Shown piece by piece: positions 55,349-62,679 of a stretch of 64,000 nucleotides of DNA. This stretch comes from Alteribacter lacisalsi (GTDB lineage Bacteria > Bacillota > Bacilli > Bacillales > Salisediminibacteriaceae). Made by a program: the position numbers and the translations under genes. The first letter of the stretch is position 1. Every line of letters starts with the position of its first letter. A model generated the notes under the pieces. It saw only the letters and a list, made by a program, of their open reading frames with translations. It was not told the DNA's origin and made no database searches. The DNA is taken from assembly GCF_003226345.1 (NCBI RefSeq), contig NZ_PDOF01000001.1, positions 1,798,001 through 1,862,000 of the forward strand, given 5' to 3'.

Positions 55349-55428
55349 CTAACTACTTCTTATGTATTACTTTATCTGTCTTCTCAGCAAACTGCCACGA
55401 AAGAAAACCATGTTTGACCGAAGTTTTA

Positions 55429-55444
55429 CTTCGGAATACCGCAA
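55429..55444. promoter_or_regulatory. Putative ComA box 1
   Basis: CTTCGG-AATA-CCGCAA matches the ComA consensus TTGCGG-N4-CCGCAA at 10 of 12 positions, with a perfect right half. It lies before the comA terminator, and its left half overlaps the small inverted repeat CCGAAG/CTTCGG (55418-55434). Confidence 0.5.
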
Positions 55445-55475
55445 GATCCCTGGAACTTTTTCCAAAACCTATCAC

Positions 55476-55499
55476 GAAGCCGTTTCGGCTTCTTTTTTA
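55476..55499 (+). terminator. Terminator after comA
   Basis: GAAGCCG pairs with CGGCTTC around TTT, followed by TTTTTTAT. It separates comA from the peptide operon. Confidence 0.88.
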
Positions 55500-55540
55500 T
55501 TGCGCCATAAGACATGCGCTGCTCTTAAAAACAGGGTTTC

Positions 55541-55556
55541 ATGCGCAATACCGCAA
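55541..55556. promoter_or_regulatory. Putative ComA box 2
   Basis: ATGCGC-AATA-CCGCAA matches the ComA consensus at 10 of 12 positions, with a perfect right half and the same AATA spacer as box 1. Confidence 0.6.
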
Positions 55557-55604
55557 AACTGAAAATGACCGGGGAGTGAATTTTCTGTATATTCCGAATT
55601 CTTA

Positions 55605-55620
55605 TTGCGCTGTGCCGAAC
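55605..55620. promoter_or_regulatory. Putative ComA box 3
   Basis: TTGCGC-TGTG-CCGAAC matches the consensus at 9 of 12 positions. It ends 11 nt before a candidate -35 element, a position suited to activation. Its centre is 64 bp from box 2, about six helical turns. Confidence 0.55.
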
Positions 55621-55631
55621 CCTATATTTCG

Positions 55632-55660
55632 GTGAAACTTCCCTTCACCCTTTATATACT
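55632..55660 (+). promoter_or_regulatory. Candidate promoter of the peptide operon
   Basis: GTGAAA (55632-55637) and TATACT (55655-55660) are 17 nt apart. The poor -35 next to ComA box 3 is what one expects of an activator-dependent promoter. The transcript would have a leader of about 165 nt before the precursor gene. Confidence 0.45.
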
Positions 55661-55831
55661 TAAGCTAATCAATTTTCCAAAAATTGAAATGAACAGCAAA
55701 GGAGGCCCTGCAGAGTACAGACGTCGCTCCCGGTCTTTTCCTTGACTTTAAGATCTGCCCTTTACAAGTAAAGAATGACTATACTTACTGCAATTTAAAG
55801 TCAAAAAAACACATTTCCAGGAGGTAATTAT

Positions 55832-56053
55832 ATGGATACGCTCACAATGTATGAAACACCAGAAATTCAGGTTAATCAGTATGATCTGGTCGAAGATTTT
55901 GCCTGGTTCCTCGTTTTTATTGCCGTTCTTCTAGCTCTTGGCGCCACGGTTGTTCTTGGTGCCGCCGTCTGGTGCCTTGCCAATGGAAACGGATCATTTA
56001 CCGGTGGTACACAATGGGACAGTGGACTCAGAATCTGGATTGAGTGCAGATAA
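55832..56053 (+). CDS. Putative RiPP/bacteriocin precursor peptide
   Basis: A 73-residue peptide. Residues 1-23 are a polar, acidic leader-like segment (MYETPEIQVNQYDLVEDF). Residues 24-47 are a hydrophobic helix rich in Ala, Leu and Val. The C-terminal part from VWCLANGNG to WIECR is Gly/Asn/Trp-rich with only two cysteines, C48 and C72. AGGAGGTAA gives a strong ribosome binding site 5-6 nt before the ATG. It is followed by an attenuator-like hairpin and then genes for an ABC transporter, a PqqD-M50 protease, a small membrane protein and a DsbA-like oxidase. I do not recognise the family. The core might be a 25-50 residue peptide closed by a C48-C72 disulfide. No radical SAM or lanthionine enzyme is nearby. 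Confidence 0.7.
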   Translation: MDTLTMYETPEIQVNQYDLVEDFAWFLVFIAVLLALGATVVLGAAVWCLANGNGSFTGGTQWDSGLRIWIECR

Positions 56054-56067
56054 AAGGTTTTGAAAAA

Positions 56068-56107
56068 GAGAGTCTCCCCTTACCGGGAAGGAAGGGGAGC
56101 ACTCTTC
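56068..56107 (+). terminator. Attenuator-like hairpin after the precursor gene
   Basis: GAGAGT-CTCCCCTT pairs with AAGGGGAG-ACTCTTC with small bulges, followed by a T-rich tract. It lies 14 nt after the precursor stop. Partial terminators at this place in bacteriocin operons give excess precursor mRNA over downstream genes. Confidence 0.65.
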
Positions 56108-56154
56108 TTTCATTCATTGACACTCTTACTAAAATGACTGAAAGGATGCGTTTT

Positions 56155-56910
56155 ATGATTTTAATAAAGGACCTTACGAAAATGTACGGCCGGAAATTCT
56201 GCGCAGTAAAAAACGTTTCCCTCCATATTAAAGAGGGATCACTTACAGGTCTTGTAGGTCCAAATGGTTCAGGAAAGACAACGATTATTAACAGTATACT
56301 AGGGGTCGTTAACGCTTCAGAAGGGACAGTCAGATTAAAGAATCACCTGAACACTTCCCGGACATTTAAAAGACATGTTGCCTATGTACCCGATGATCTA
56401 CTTCTCCCTGAAGTCCTGACCGGGCACGAATACCTTAAATTTAAAGCTTCTATGTACGAACTTGATGTCTCCACAAAAGAAGACAGATGCCAGTCACTCA
56501 GCCGGCTTTACTCCATGGAGCAGGCTCTGCACGAACCGATTGAAACCTATTCCCACGGCATGAAAAAGAAAACCCAGCTGATGGCTGCATTCATGCTGTC
56601 AAGCCGTTTTCTAATTCTGGATGAACCGTTCAGAGGCCTTGATGTAGAGGCGGCCATGATTACGAAAAAAATGCTTCACAGCTATAAAAGCAAAGGAAAT
56701 GCCATACTTCTATCTACACATGATCTCCTGGCTGCAGAAACCTTCTGCGATCAGGTGGCGATCCTCGTTAAAGGAACTAAAGTGGCAGACGATTCCGTGC
56801 TGAAGCTCAAGATGCTTTACGGAGCCAGGACTCTTGAAGAGGTTTTCCTGAAGGCCTCCAATCTTCAGGAGAGGAGCCGGGAATATGACCAAATCATTTC
56901 TAATCTCTGA
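56155..56910 (+). CDS. ABC transporter ATP-binding protein
   Basis: A protein of about 251 residues. Walker A is GPNGSGKTT (residues 35-43), the signature is the variant YSHGMKKKTQL, Walker B is FLILDEP, and the switch histidine is in LLSTHD. The variant signature is common in CcmA/DrrA-type export ATPases that partner with separate permeases. The ATG at 56155 has AAAGGA upstream; the frame extends to 56044, but that part overlaps the precursor and hairpin. It overlaps the permease gene by 26 nt. Likely role: export of, or self-protection against, the encoded peptide. Confidence 0.92.
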   Translation: MILIKDLTKMYGRKFCAVKNVSLHIKEGSLTGLVGPNGSGKTTIINSILGVVNASEGTVRLKNHLNTSRTFKRHVAYVPDDLLLPEVLTGHEYLKFKASMYELDVSTKEDRCQSLSRLYSMEQALHEPIETYSHGMKKKTQLMAAFMLSSRFLILDEPFRGLDVEAAMITKKMLHSYKSKGNAILLSTHDLLAAETFCDQVAILVKGTKVADDSVLKLKMLYGARTLEEVFLKASNLQERSREYDQIISNL

Positions 56911-58357
56911 CCTGATCATTAAACAATGGAAAAAAGAAGTGGGAAAGCTGTTATCAGAAGACCAATGGAAACGCACAGCCGTTTTACTCTCCTTTATTCT
57001 TATTATTTTCACAGCAGGTGGAGCCGGCTATTCAATAACGCAGACGCTGCTGTCTATGTTTCTGCAGGGAGATGAGCGTTCACTGGTTCTTCTTGTCTTT
57101 TCCATGTTCATCAACACATCCATCTTTTCATTTCTGCTTTATGTGATCTTTAAAACAATGACGCCTGAACAAGACCGTCTCCATATACAGCTTTCCTGGT
57201 TCCCGGTTTCCTCGTTTGAAAAACAGACTGGATACTTTATTCCGTTTTTAGGCGTGATCACGCTGCTCGTCATGTCTTTTATGGGCATCCTCCTTATTCC
57301 CGGGCTCTTGTTTGAAGGGATCGGCATCCTGTTTATCTTGTTTTTCTTTCTTGGTCTTACCGTGCAGTCTCTTTTTATTGTTTCAATTGTTCATGGAGCT
57401 TATCAGCTGGCCTACTTCATAACCAGCAGACTTCGGTTCCCCTTTCCAAAACATATTTCATTACTGCTGATTATGCTTGCAGGAATTGCTGCTGGTTTTC
57501 AATCCATTCAGACAGATAAAATTATTGGTGCATATGAAGCCTTTACCTACGATTTGTTCTATATGACGGCACCTTTTTTTCTGATTTACGATAATCTTTT
57601 GTCTGTTATGACCGTAAATCTTCATATCATCGCAGGGGTTGTCATTGCCGGGCTGTTTTCCCCCATTCTGGCGATGCTCCTGCCAGTGCCTGTGAAGGAG
57701 CAAAAAAAATGGAAGCTGCTGTCATCCATTCCTATGCCCCGAAATAAATTTGGTGCTGTTATGAGCAAGGAACTGAAAACGCAGGCAAGAAATGAAGATA
57801 ATATTCTCATGTTCCTGGTTGTGCTCATACTGCTTGGTGCTGCCGGTTTCTTTTTCGAACTGCACAATGCTGTTTTTCTCCTGTATATTCTTGCTGGCAT
57901 CACAGGTTTATCCGGTCTGAATTCCTATGGAAACGATCATCATTTATTTAAACTCTACAATTTATACAGCCTGAATGCAGGAAAAATCCTTCTCGCAAAG
58001 CTCGCAGCCTTATGGTCATTTTCCATTGCCCAGTTTTCAGTGTATGCTCTGTTTTTTATAGGAGCTGGAGCGGGGATTATGCAATGGATGATCTGCCTTC
58101 TTATCCTGATCAATGCCAATCTCCTCCTTTTTATTGCCGGAACCATTATACCTATGAACAGAAACAGTCCATTGACCGGAATGATCTCCTTTTCCTGTCT
58201 TCTGATTGTTCTGGTGCCTCTGCTGTTCATTATGAACTCTGTTCTTACCGCCGCTGCTGCTTCGGTTCTTATAACCTTTGCCGTGCTCCTCGAGGCAGCC
58301 CTGTTTGCAGGGGCCTATCATTCGGTGAAATGGAGGTTATCCAGTGAACCTTTATGA
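56885..58357 (+). CDS. ABC transporter permease of the peptide operon
   Basis: A 490-residue membrane protein with about twelve helices and no soluble domains. The mid-protein cytosolic loop (around MPRNKFGAVMSKELKTQARNED-like sequence, residues 277-298) resembles the coupling region of large export permeases such as YydJ/EcsB-type proteins. It starts inside the end of the ATPase gene and overlaps the protease gene by 14 nt, so the three are tightly coupled translationally. It should form the channel with the preceding ATPase. I do not recognise a named family. Confidence 0.8.
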   Translation: MTKSFLISDLIIKQWKKEVGKLLSEDQWKRTAVLLSFILIIFTAGGAGYSITQTLLSMFLQGDERSLVLLVFSMFINTSIFSFLLYVIFKTMTPEQDRLHIQLSWFPVSSFEKQTGYFIPFLGVITLLVMSFMGILLIPGLLFEGIGILFILFFFLGLTVQSLFIVSIVHGAYQLAYFITSRLRFPFPKHISLLLIMLAGIAAGFQSIQTDKIIGAYEAFTYDLFYMTAPFFLIYDNLLSVMTVNLHIIAGVVIAGLFSPILAMLLPVPVKEQKKWKLLSSIPMPRNKFGAVMSKELKTQARNEDNILMFLVVLILLGAAGFFFELHNAVFLLYILAGITGLSGLNSYGNDHHLFKLYNLYSLNAGKILLAKLAALWSFSIAQFSVYALFFIGAGAGIMQWMICLLILINANLLLFIAGTIIPMNRNSPLTGMISFSCLLIVLVPLLFIMNSVLTAAAASVLITFAVLLEAALFAGAYHSVKWRLSSEPL

Positions 58358-59216
58358 TATCCCCTATCTACCGGCTGGTGTAAAGCTTGTTCCTCAGCAG
58401 TTGATTGATGAGAAAACCGGAATTACCTTTCCTGTAAACCGAACAGCATCCATGATGATTGATGAAATTGACGGCAGGAAATCTGCAGCAGAAATTATTG
58501 ATAAACTTGCAGAGAAATTTCCGGTCGACAGAAATGTGATTGAACGTGATGTAACAGCTTTGTTCGATAAGCTGTCAAAGCAGCACCTTCTGAATACAGA
58601 AGCAGGGCGTAAAGCCCCGGCAGCCAGGGTGATCAGCCTCTTCTTCCGTCAGTACCAGCCTGGTTTCAGACATCGTTATGAGGAAGATTTTACATCATTT
58701 TTCTTTCTGTTTCTGTTTCTCTTCTCGATTGTGTTCAGGAAAATAGGTGTATTTTTCCTTCTATTTCTTACCCTTTCCCTGGGTAGCTATATATTTTTTC
58801 AATTTGACATCAGTCTGACGATCGCCATGTACTTTTCAGTTGTCTACATTGGCCTTCTGAGCAGCTTTGCTCTTCATGAAACCTGTCATGCTTATTTCTT
58901 CAGAAGAAGATCAGGCACCAGCACTACAGCCGGTTTCATTGCAAGTGACTGGATGTCTGTAAAATTTGTCCGACCTGCTGTTGACAAACATGGGAACAGC
59001 ATGTGGCTTGTAACCCTGCTTGGCCCCCTGATTCCGGGGATTACAGGCGTCTTTGGAATTATTGCGACAAACACCCTGATTACCGAGCAGGCTATGATGT
59101 ATGCCTTAAACAGTTTTTTCGCTGTTTTTCTGCTTCATCTCATTTACCTTACGCCATTTTTCGGTGATGGCAAGGTACTGCTGAAGAGGCTATTATTTAA
59201 CAAAGGAGTGGCTTAA
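58344..59216 (+). CDS. PqqD-like domain fused to an M50-type membrane metalloprotease
   Basis: A 290-residue fusion. Residues 1-88 form a PqqD-like domain (RiPP recognition element): FPVNRTASMMIDEIDGRKSA and VDRNVIERDVTALFDKLSKQ. Residues 115-290 are about five helices with the zinc motif HETCH (178-182) in SSFALHETCHAYFFRRRSG and the second S2P-type motif LTPFFGDGKVLL, whose Asp275 is the presumed third ligand. Resembles the YydH/SpoIVFB group of peptide-processing proteases. The RRE-like domain probably docks the leader of the 73-aa peptide so that the protease cuts it at or within its hydrophobic helix. All catalytic residues are present. Confidence 0.83.
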   Translation: MNLYDIPYLPAGVKLVPQQLIDEKTGITFPVNRTASMMIDEIDGRKSAAEIIDKLAEKFPVDRNVIERDVTALFDKLSKQHLLNTEAGRKAPAARVISLFFRQYQPGFRHRYEEDFTSFFFLFLFLFSIVFRKIGVFFLLFLTLSLGSYIFFQFDISLTIAMYFSVVYIGLLSSFALHETCHAYFFRRRSGTSTTAGFIASDWMSVKFVRPAVDKHGNSMWLVTLLGPLIPGITGVFGIIATNTLITEQAMMYALNSFFAVFLLHLIYLTPFFGDGKVLLKRLLFNKGVA

Positions 59217-59217
59217 C

Positions 59218-59508
59218 ATGTCGACCACAACTGTCATTAAACGTTCGTTTACTATTTCCGGAGCTGTATCCCTGCTTGGAGTTCCACTTGTTACCGTTGC
59301 TTTCCTTATTACCTACATTTTTGCCGATACTTCTACAGCCTTTATGTTTAATACTGTCAATGTGGCTGTGGATGCCTCTAGCGGGGCGATGACATTTGAT
59401 GTAGGTTCAGGTTATTTATGGCTCATTGCCATTGTTTTTGGTGTTACGTTCGCACTGGCTGTTTTTGTAAACATACTCATTAAAAAAAATCAGCAGAACC
59501 GGCAGTGA
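59218..59508 (+). CDS. Small two-helix membrane protein, possible immunity factor
   Basis: A 96-residue protein with two helices (about 15-36 and 67-87) joined by an extracytoplasmic loop rich in Thr, Val and Ala, ending in a basic tail KKNQQNRQ. AAAGGAGTGG lies before the ATG, 1 nt after the protease stop. Small hydrophobic basic proteins in bacteriocin operons often provide immunity, which is the best guess here. A structural or assembly role in the transporter is an alternative. I recognise no family. Confidence 0.7.
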   Translation: MSTTTVIKRSFTISGAVSLLGVPLVTVAFLITYIFADTSTAFMFNTVNVAVDASSGAMTFDVGSGYLWLIAIVFGVTFALAVFVNILIKKNQQNRQ

Positions 59509-59518
59509 GGGTATAAAA

Positions 59519-60127
59519 ATGAGACTCGCAATATACGGCACCTTCTTTACTGTCGCACTCGCTGCTGTTATTTTTATTATGTTTCAGCCTCCTTCCGAAC
59601 AAATTACAGCGTCCAGTTCCATTGATATGATCCATAATAAGAACTCCGTGCTTTCGTTCGGCGATCAGGATGCACCGGTTTCCATTGTCGAATACTCAAG
59701 CTTTCAATGTCCAAACTGCCGAACACTTCATGAAAACACAGGGTCTCTGCTTAAAGAAAAGATTGCAGACGGTACTGTGCACTACACATTTAAGCATGTA
59801 GCTTTTGAACATTTTGCCTTTGATAACGTTATTTTTGAACATGTGACTGAAGAGAATTCGGCGGATCTTGAAACCGTATCACATATCTTTTCTTCACAGC
59901 CTGCCTGGTCCAACTATTCGGATGCTGCCGACGTTCTTAAAGATCTTAAACTTAACAGCCCTGCAGGTGAAATCGATGAGCGTCAGGTGGAAATGGAGCA
60001 GGCTATGTGGGAATTTGAAGAGCTGGGTCTCCGCGGGGTGCCAACTATGTTTATTAATGGCAGACAATTTTCAGGAAGCTATGATGAGGCGTTTATCAGA
60101 AACATCATTGAGGAGGAGAGCCGGTAA
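59519..60127 (+). CDS. DsbA/BdbD-like thiol-disulfide oxidoreductase
   Basis: A 202-residue exported protein. A membrane anchor or signal helix (about 6-22) is followed by a DsbA-type thioredoxin fold with the redox motif CPNC (C64-C67) in EYSSFQCPNCRTLHE, and the cis-proline loop GVPTMFINGR. It resembles BdbD and other Bacillus DsbA proteins, slightly shorter. As the last gene of the peptide operon, 10 nt after the small membrane protein, it is the obvious catalyst for a C48-C72 disulfide in the peptide. A BdbC/DsbB-like reoxidation partner is not in the window. Confidence 0.88.
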   Translation: MRLAIYGTFFTVALAAVIFIMFQPPSEQITASSSIDMIHNKNSVLSFGDQDAPVSIVEYSSFQCPNCRTLHENTGSLLKEKIADGTVHYTFKHVAFEHFAFDNVIFEHVTEENSADLETVSHIFSSQPAWSNYSDAADVLKDLKLNSPAGEIDERQVEMEQAMWEFEELGLRGVPTMFINGRQFSGSYDEAFIRNIIEEESR

Positions 60128-60191
60128 TGCAGAGCTTTCATTAAATTGGACCTGCCATGTCTCCCTTCGGAGAAGACAAAGGATACACTGG

Positions 60192-60224
60192 GAAAAGTCC
60201 CCCAAAAGGCGGGGCTTTTCTTTT
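60192..60224 (+). terminator. Terminator of the peptide operon
   Basis: GAAAAG-CCCC pairs with GGGG-CTTTTC around CAAAAGGC, followed by a T run. It lies about 65 nt after the oxidoreductase stop. Confidence 0.82.
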
Positions 60225-60338
60225 ACTGTTCCATTTACTCAGGACTTATGGTTTCTTTTTACCTCAGCCGCTGTGATACGATTTAATTAAATATACAAAA
60301 ATACTTATCTGATTGTGAAAGGCGGTTTCCTGCTCCAG

Positions 60339-61823
60339 ATGATGGATTTTGTCCAGACTGACTACGTTGTTCTCATCCTTGCACTATTTCTTATCATCGG
60401 CGTTCTGACTACGAAATTCTCCACCAGGCTCGGCGTTCCCGCCCTGATTCTCTTCATTGCCGTCGGTATGCTTGCCGGCAGTGACGGCCTAGGCTTTATT
60501 TACTTTGACAACCCATCCTACGCACAATTGATCGGGATCCTTGCCCTGATCGTCATCCTTTTTGAAGGCGGTCTGTCCACCAAATGGGCGACCATTAAAC
60601 CTGTTGCCGTTCCTTCCCTTGTCCTGGCGACAGCAGGGGTCATTATTACGAGCGGTGCCGTGGCAGTGGTAGCCACGCTCCTGCTTGACGTTACCTGGCT
60701 GGAAGGGCTTCTGTTCGGTGCAATTGTCGGCTCGACTGATGCGGCCGCTGTTTTCGCTGTGTTAAAAGGGCAGAATATTAAATCCAGGCTCGGAGCGACG
60801 CTCGAGGCAGAGTCAGGTACAAACGATCCGATGGCCATGTTTCTGACACTCGCTCTGATTGAACTGATTATGATTGACGAACAGCGCCTCTGGCATACTG
60901 CAGGTACATTCTTTTTCCAGATGGGGCTTGGTCTGATTCTCGGTCTTGCCATCGGCTGGCTGGCTTCCAAAATGATTAACCAGATTAACCTCGATTCAGG
61001 CGGGCTCTATCCGATTATTGCCATTGGTTTTGCTCTTCTCACATACAGTGTGACCGCCAGTGTCGGGGGAAGCGGTCTTCTGGCCGTCTATGTTGCCGCG
61101 CTTATCATTGGTAATTCCGAACTCACATACCGCCATACGATCTTCCGCTTTAATGAAGGTTTTGCCTGGATGATGCAGATTTTGATGTTTATCATTCTCG
61201 GTCTTCTTGTTTTTCCGGCACAGCTTTTCACTTGGGACGTTATTATAAATGGACTGATTATTTCGTTCGTTCTGATTCTGATCGCACGGCCGATTGCCGT
61301 ATGGGTGTCCACGCTTGGTTTCCGCTACACATGGCAGGAAAAAACGCTGCTTTCCTGGGCCGGACTTCGCGGTGCCGTACCGATCGTACTTGCCACGTTC
61401 CCGATGATCGCCGGATTCGATAATGCGCAGCTGTTTTTTAACGTGGTCTTTTTCGTTGTTCTTACTTCGGCACTCATTCAGGGGTCGACCATCTCCCTGT
61501 TCGCTGAAAAACTGGGCCTCACGGGACCTAAGCTGGTCACCCCTCTTCACTCCCTTGAGCTTGTCTCCATCGGGCAGGCGAACGCGGAAATGGTGGAGTA
61601 CACGGTGAATGAAGAGACGAAAATTGCGGGCAAGACTCTGATGGAGATACAGTTTCCCGACGATGTTCTGATTAATGCAATTATACGTGACGGTGAACTG
61701 ATTACGCCTTCCGGGGAAACGGACCTCTATCCGAATGATATTCTATATATCCTTGTGTCACGCACGAGTAAAAAAGACCTGAAAGCGCTCCTTGGCGAAC
61801 GTGACAATGTACCGGAAAACTGA
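60339..61823 (+). CDS. K+/H+ antiporter, CvrA/NhaP2 type
   Basis: A protein of about 494 residues. Twelve or so helices of a CPA1 cation/proton antiporter contain GLSTKWATIKP, the conserved acidic pair in GAIVGSTDAAAVFAV and LEAESGTNDPMAMFL, and RGAVPIVLATFPMIAG. A C-terminal TrkA-C domain (about 405-485, NEETKIAGKTLMEIQFPDD) probably senses nucleotides or ions. The start is uncertain: ATG 60339 is used, and GTG 60315 is an alternative without a ribosome binding site. Together with Mrp it supports life at high pH or salt. Confidence 0.9.
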   Translation: MMDFVQTDYVVLILALFLIIGVLTTKFSTRLGVPALILFIAVGMLAGSDGLGFIYFDNPSYAQLIGILALIVILFEGGLSTKWATIKPVAVPSLVLATAGVIITSGAVAVVATLLLDVTWLEGLLFGAIVGSTDAAAVFAVLKGQNIKSRLGATLEAESGTNDPMAMFLTLALIELIMIDEQRLWHTAGTFFFQMGLGLILGLAIGWLASKMINQINLDSGGLYPIIAIGFALLTYSVTASVGGSGLLAVYVAALIIGNSELTYRHTIFRFNEGFAWMMQILMFIILGLLVFPAQLFTWDVIINGLIISFVLILIARPIAVWVSTLGFRYTWQEKTLLSWAGLRGAVPIVLATFPMIAGFDNAQLFFNVVFFVVLTSALIQGSTISLFAEKLGLTGPKLVTPLHSLELVSIGQANAEMVEYTVNEETKIAGKTLMEIQFPDDVLINAIIRDGELITPSGETDLYPNDILYILVSRTSKKDLKALLGERDNVPEN

Positions 61824-61898
61824 CTTCATTTCCCAGCGGCGATGCGGACTTGTTTTCATTCTCGATGTGCAACCTAGTTGCGAAAGGGAGTGACAAAC

Positions 61899-62339
61899 AT
61901 GAATCAGTCCATTCGCGATTACATGAGCAAAGGCTGTGCTTCCTGTACGCCTGACCAGAGCATTCAGGAAGTCGCAGCCTTAATGGAACAAAATGACTGC
62001 GGGGCCATTCCTGTTGTGGAAAATGGCCAGATCCGCGGGATTATTACAGACCGTGACCTTGCCCTTCGTGCGACAGCCCACAACCTGTCTCCGGATACGC
62101 CATGCTCTGAGTGCATGAGCGATACGGTTACAGTTGCAGACTGTAACATGGATGCACACGAAGCTGCCCGGCTTATGGCCGAGAAGCAGATCCGGCGTCT
62201 GCCGGTTGTGGAGAACGGGCAGGTCATCGGTATGCTTTCCCTCGGAGATCTGTCGACTCAGGACAGCTTTGAGGATGACGCCGGCCATGCCCTCAGTAGC
62301 ATTTCCTGTAAGGCTCACCATCCGAATAACTTGCAGTAA
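61899..62339 (+). CDS. CBS-domain pair protein
   Basis: A 146-residue protein made of two CBS motifs: MNQSIRDYMSKGCASCTPDQ ... ITDRDLALRATA and CMSDTVTVADCNMDAHEA ... LSLGDLSTQDSF. It has the family GAIPVVENGQIRGIITDRD and RRLPVVENGQVIGMLSLGD repeats, which bind adenine nucleotides. It resembles B. subtilis YhcV/CbpA-type proteins. The ATG has AAAGGGAG upstream. It follows the antiporter after 75 nt and might be co-transcribed. Target unknown. Confidence 0.88.
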   Translation: MNQSIRDYMSKGCASCTPDQSIQEVAALMEQNDCGAIPVVENGQIRGIITDRDLALRATAHNLSPDTPCSECMSDTVTVADCNMDAHEAARLMAEKQIRRLPVVENGQVIGMLSLGDLSTQDSFEDDAGHALSSISCKAHHPNNLQ

Positions 62340-62351
62340 GCTCTTTTCACG

Positions 62352-62384
62352 AAACAGCCGCCCTTGTGAGCGGCTGTTTTTTTA
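62352..62384 (+). terminator. Terminator after the CBS gene
   Basis: AAACAGCCGC pairs with GCGGCTGTTT around CCTTGTGA, followed by seven T in all. Confidence 0.92.
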
Positions 62385-62404
62385 GCTTCCGTGAAAATGA
62401 TTAA

Positions 62405-62530
62405 AGGGAGGCTTCACTACACGCCGTCCGTTCGGTTTCCGCGGCGATGCCGGCAAGCCTCCGCGGGCTTCGCCCTGCGTGGTCTCGCCTGGCCTCCATT
62501 GCCGCAGAAGTCTCACTGCCGGCGTGCAGC
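62405..62530. repeat. Divergent copy of the GC-rich palindromic repeat
   Basis: TTTCCGCGGCGATGCCGG, AGCCTCCGCGGGCTTCGCCC, GTGGTCTCGCCTGGCCTC and TTGCCGCAGAAGTCTC follow the same block order as the core at 2110-2215. No clear terminal repeats are visible. It fills the gap between the CBS and methyltransferase genes. Confidence 0.5.
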
Positions 62531-62679
62531 TTCGCAAGTAACCAACTGACCATTTTAAAACGGTCATGGTGTGAATGAATTCCCATAAGTGTTTGTGTTG
62601 ATCGTACCGTGGTTTTTTTGTTTTGTTGAACATGTACCGGATTTCAGGTACGATGTACTTACTTTTAGAGATCGCGGTG

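Noticed and set aside
55362-55635. Small plus-strand ORFs between comA and the precursor
   Set aside because: They cross the comA terminator and the ComA boxes and lack ribosome binding sites.
55697-55722. AAAGGAGG-like site considered as a start of a second small peptide
   Set aside because: No ATG, GTG or TTG lies at usable spacing; the downstream frame is short and unconvincing.
55832-60127. Lanthipeptide, sactipeptide/epipeptide, lasso or circular bacteriocin assignment
   Set aside because: No LanB/LanM, radical SAM, asparagine-synthetase-like cyclase or SpoIIM/DUF95 protein is present, and the precursor lacks a double-glycine leader.
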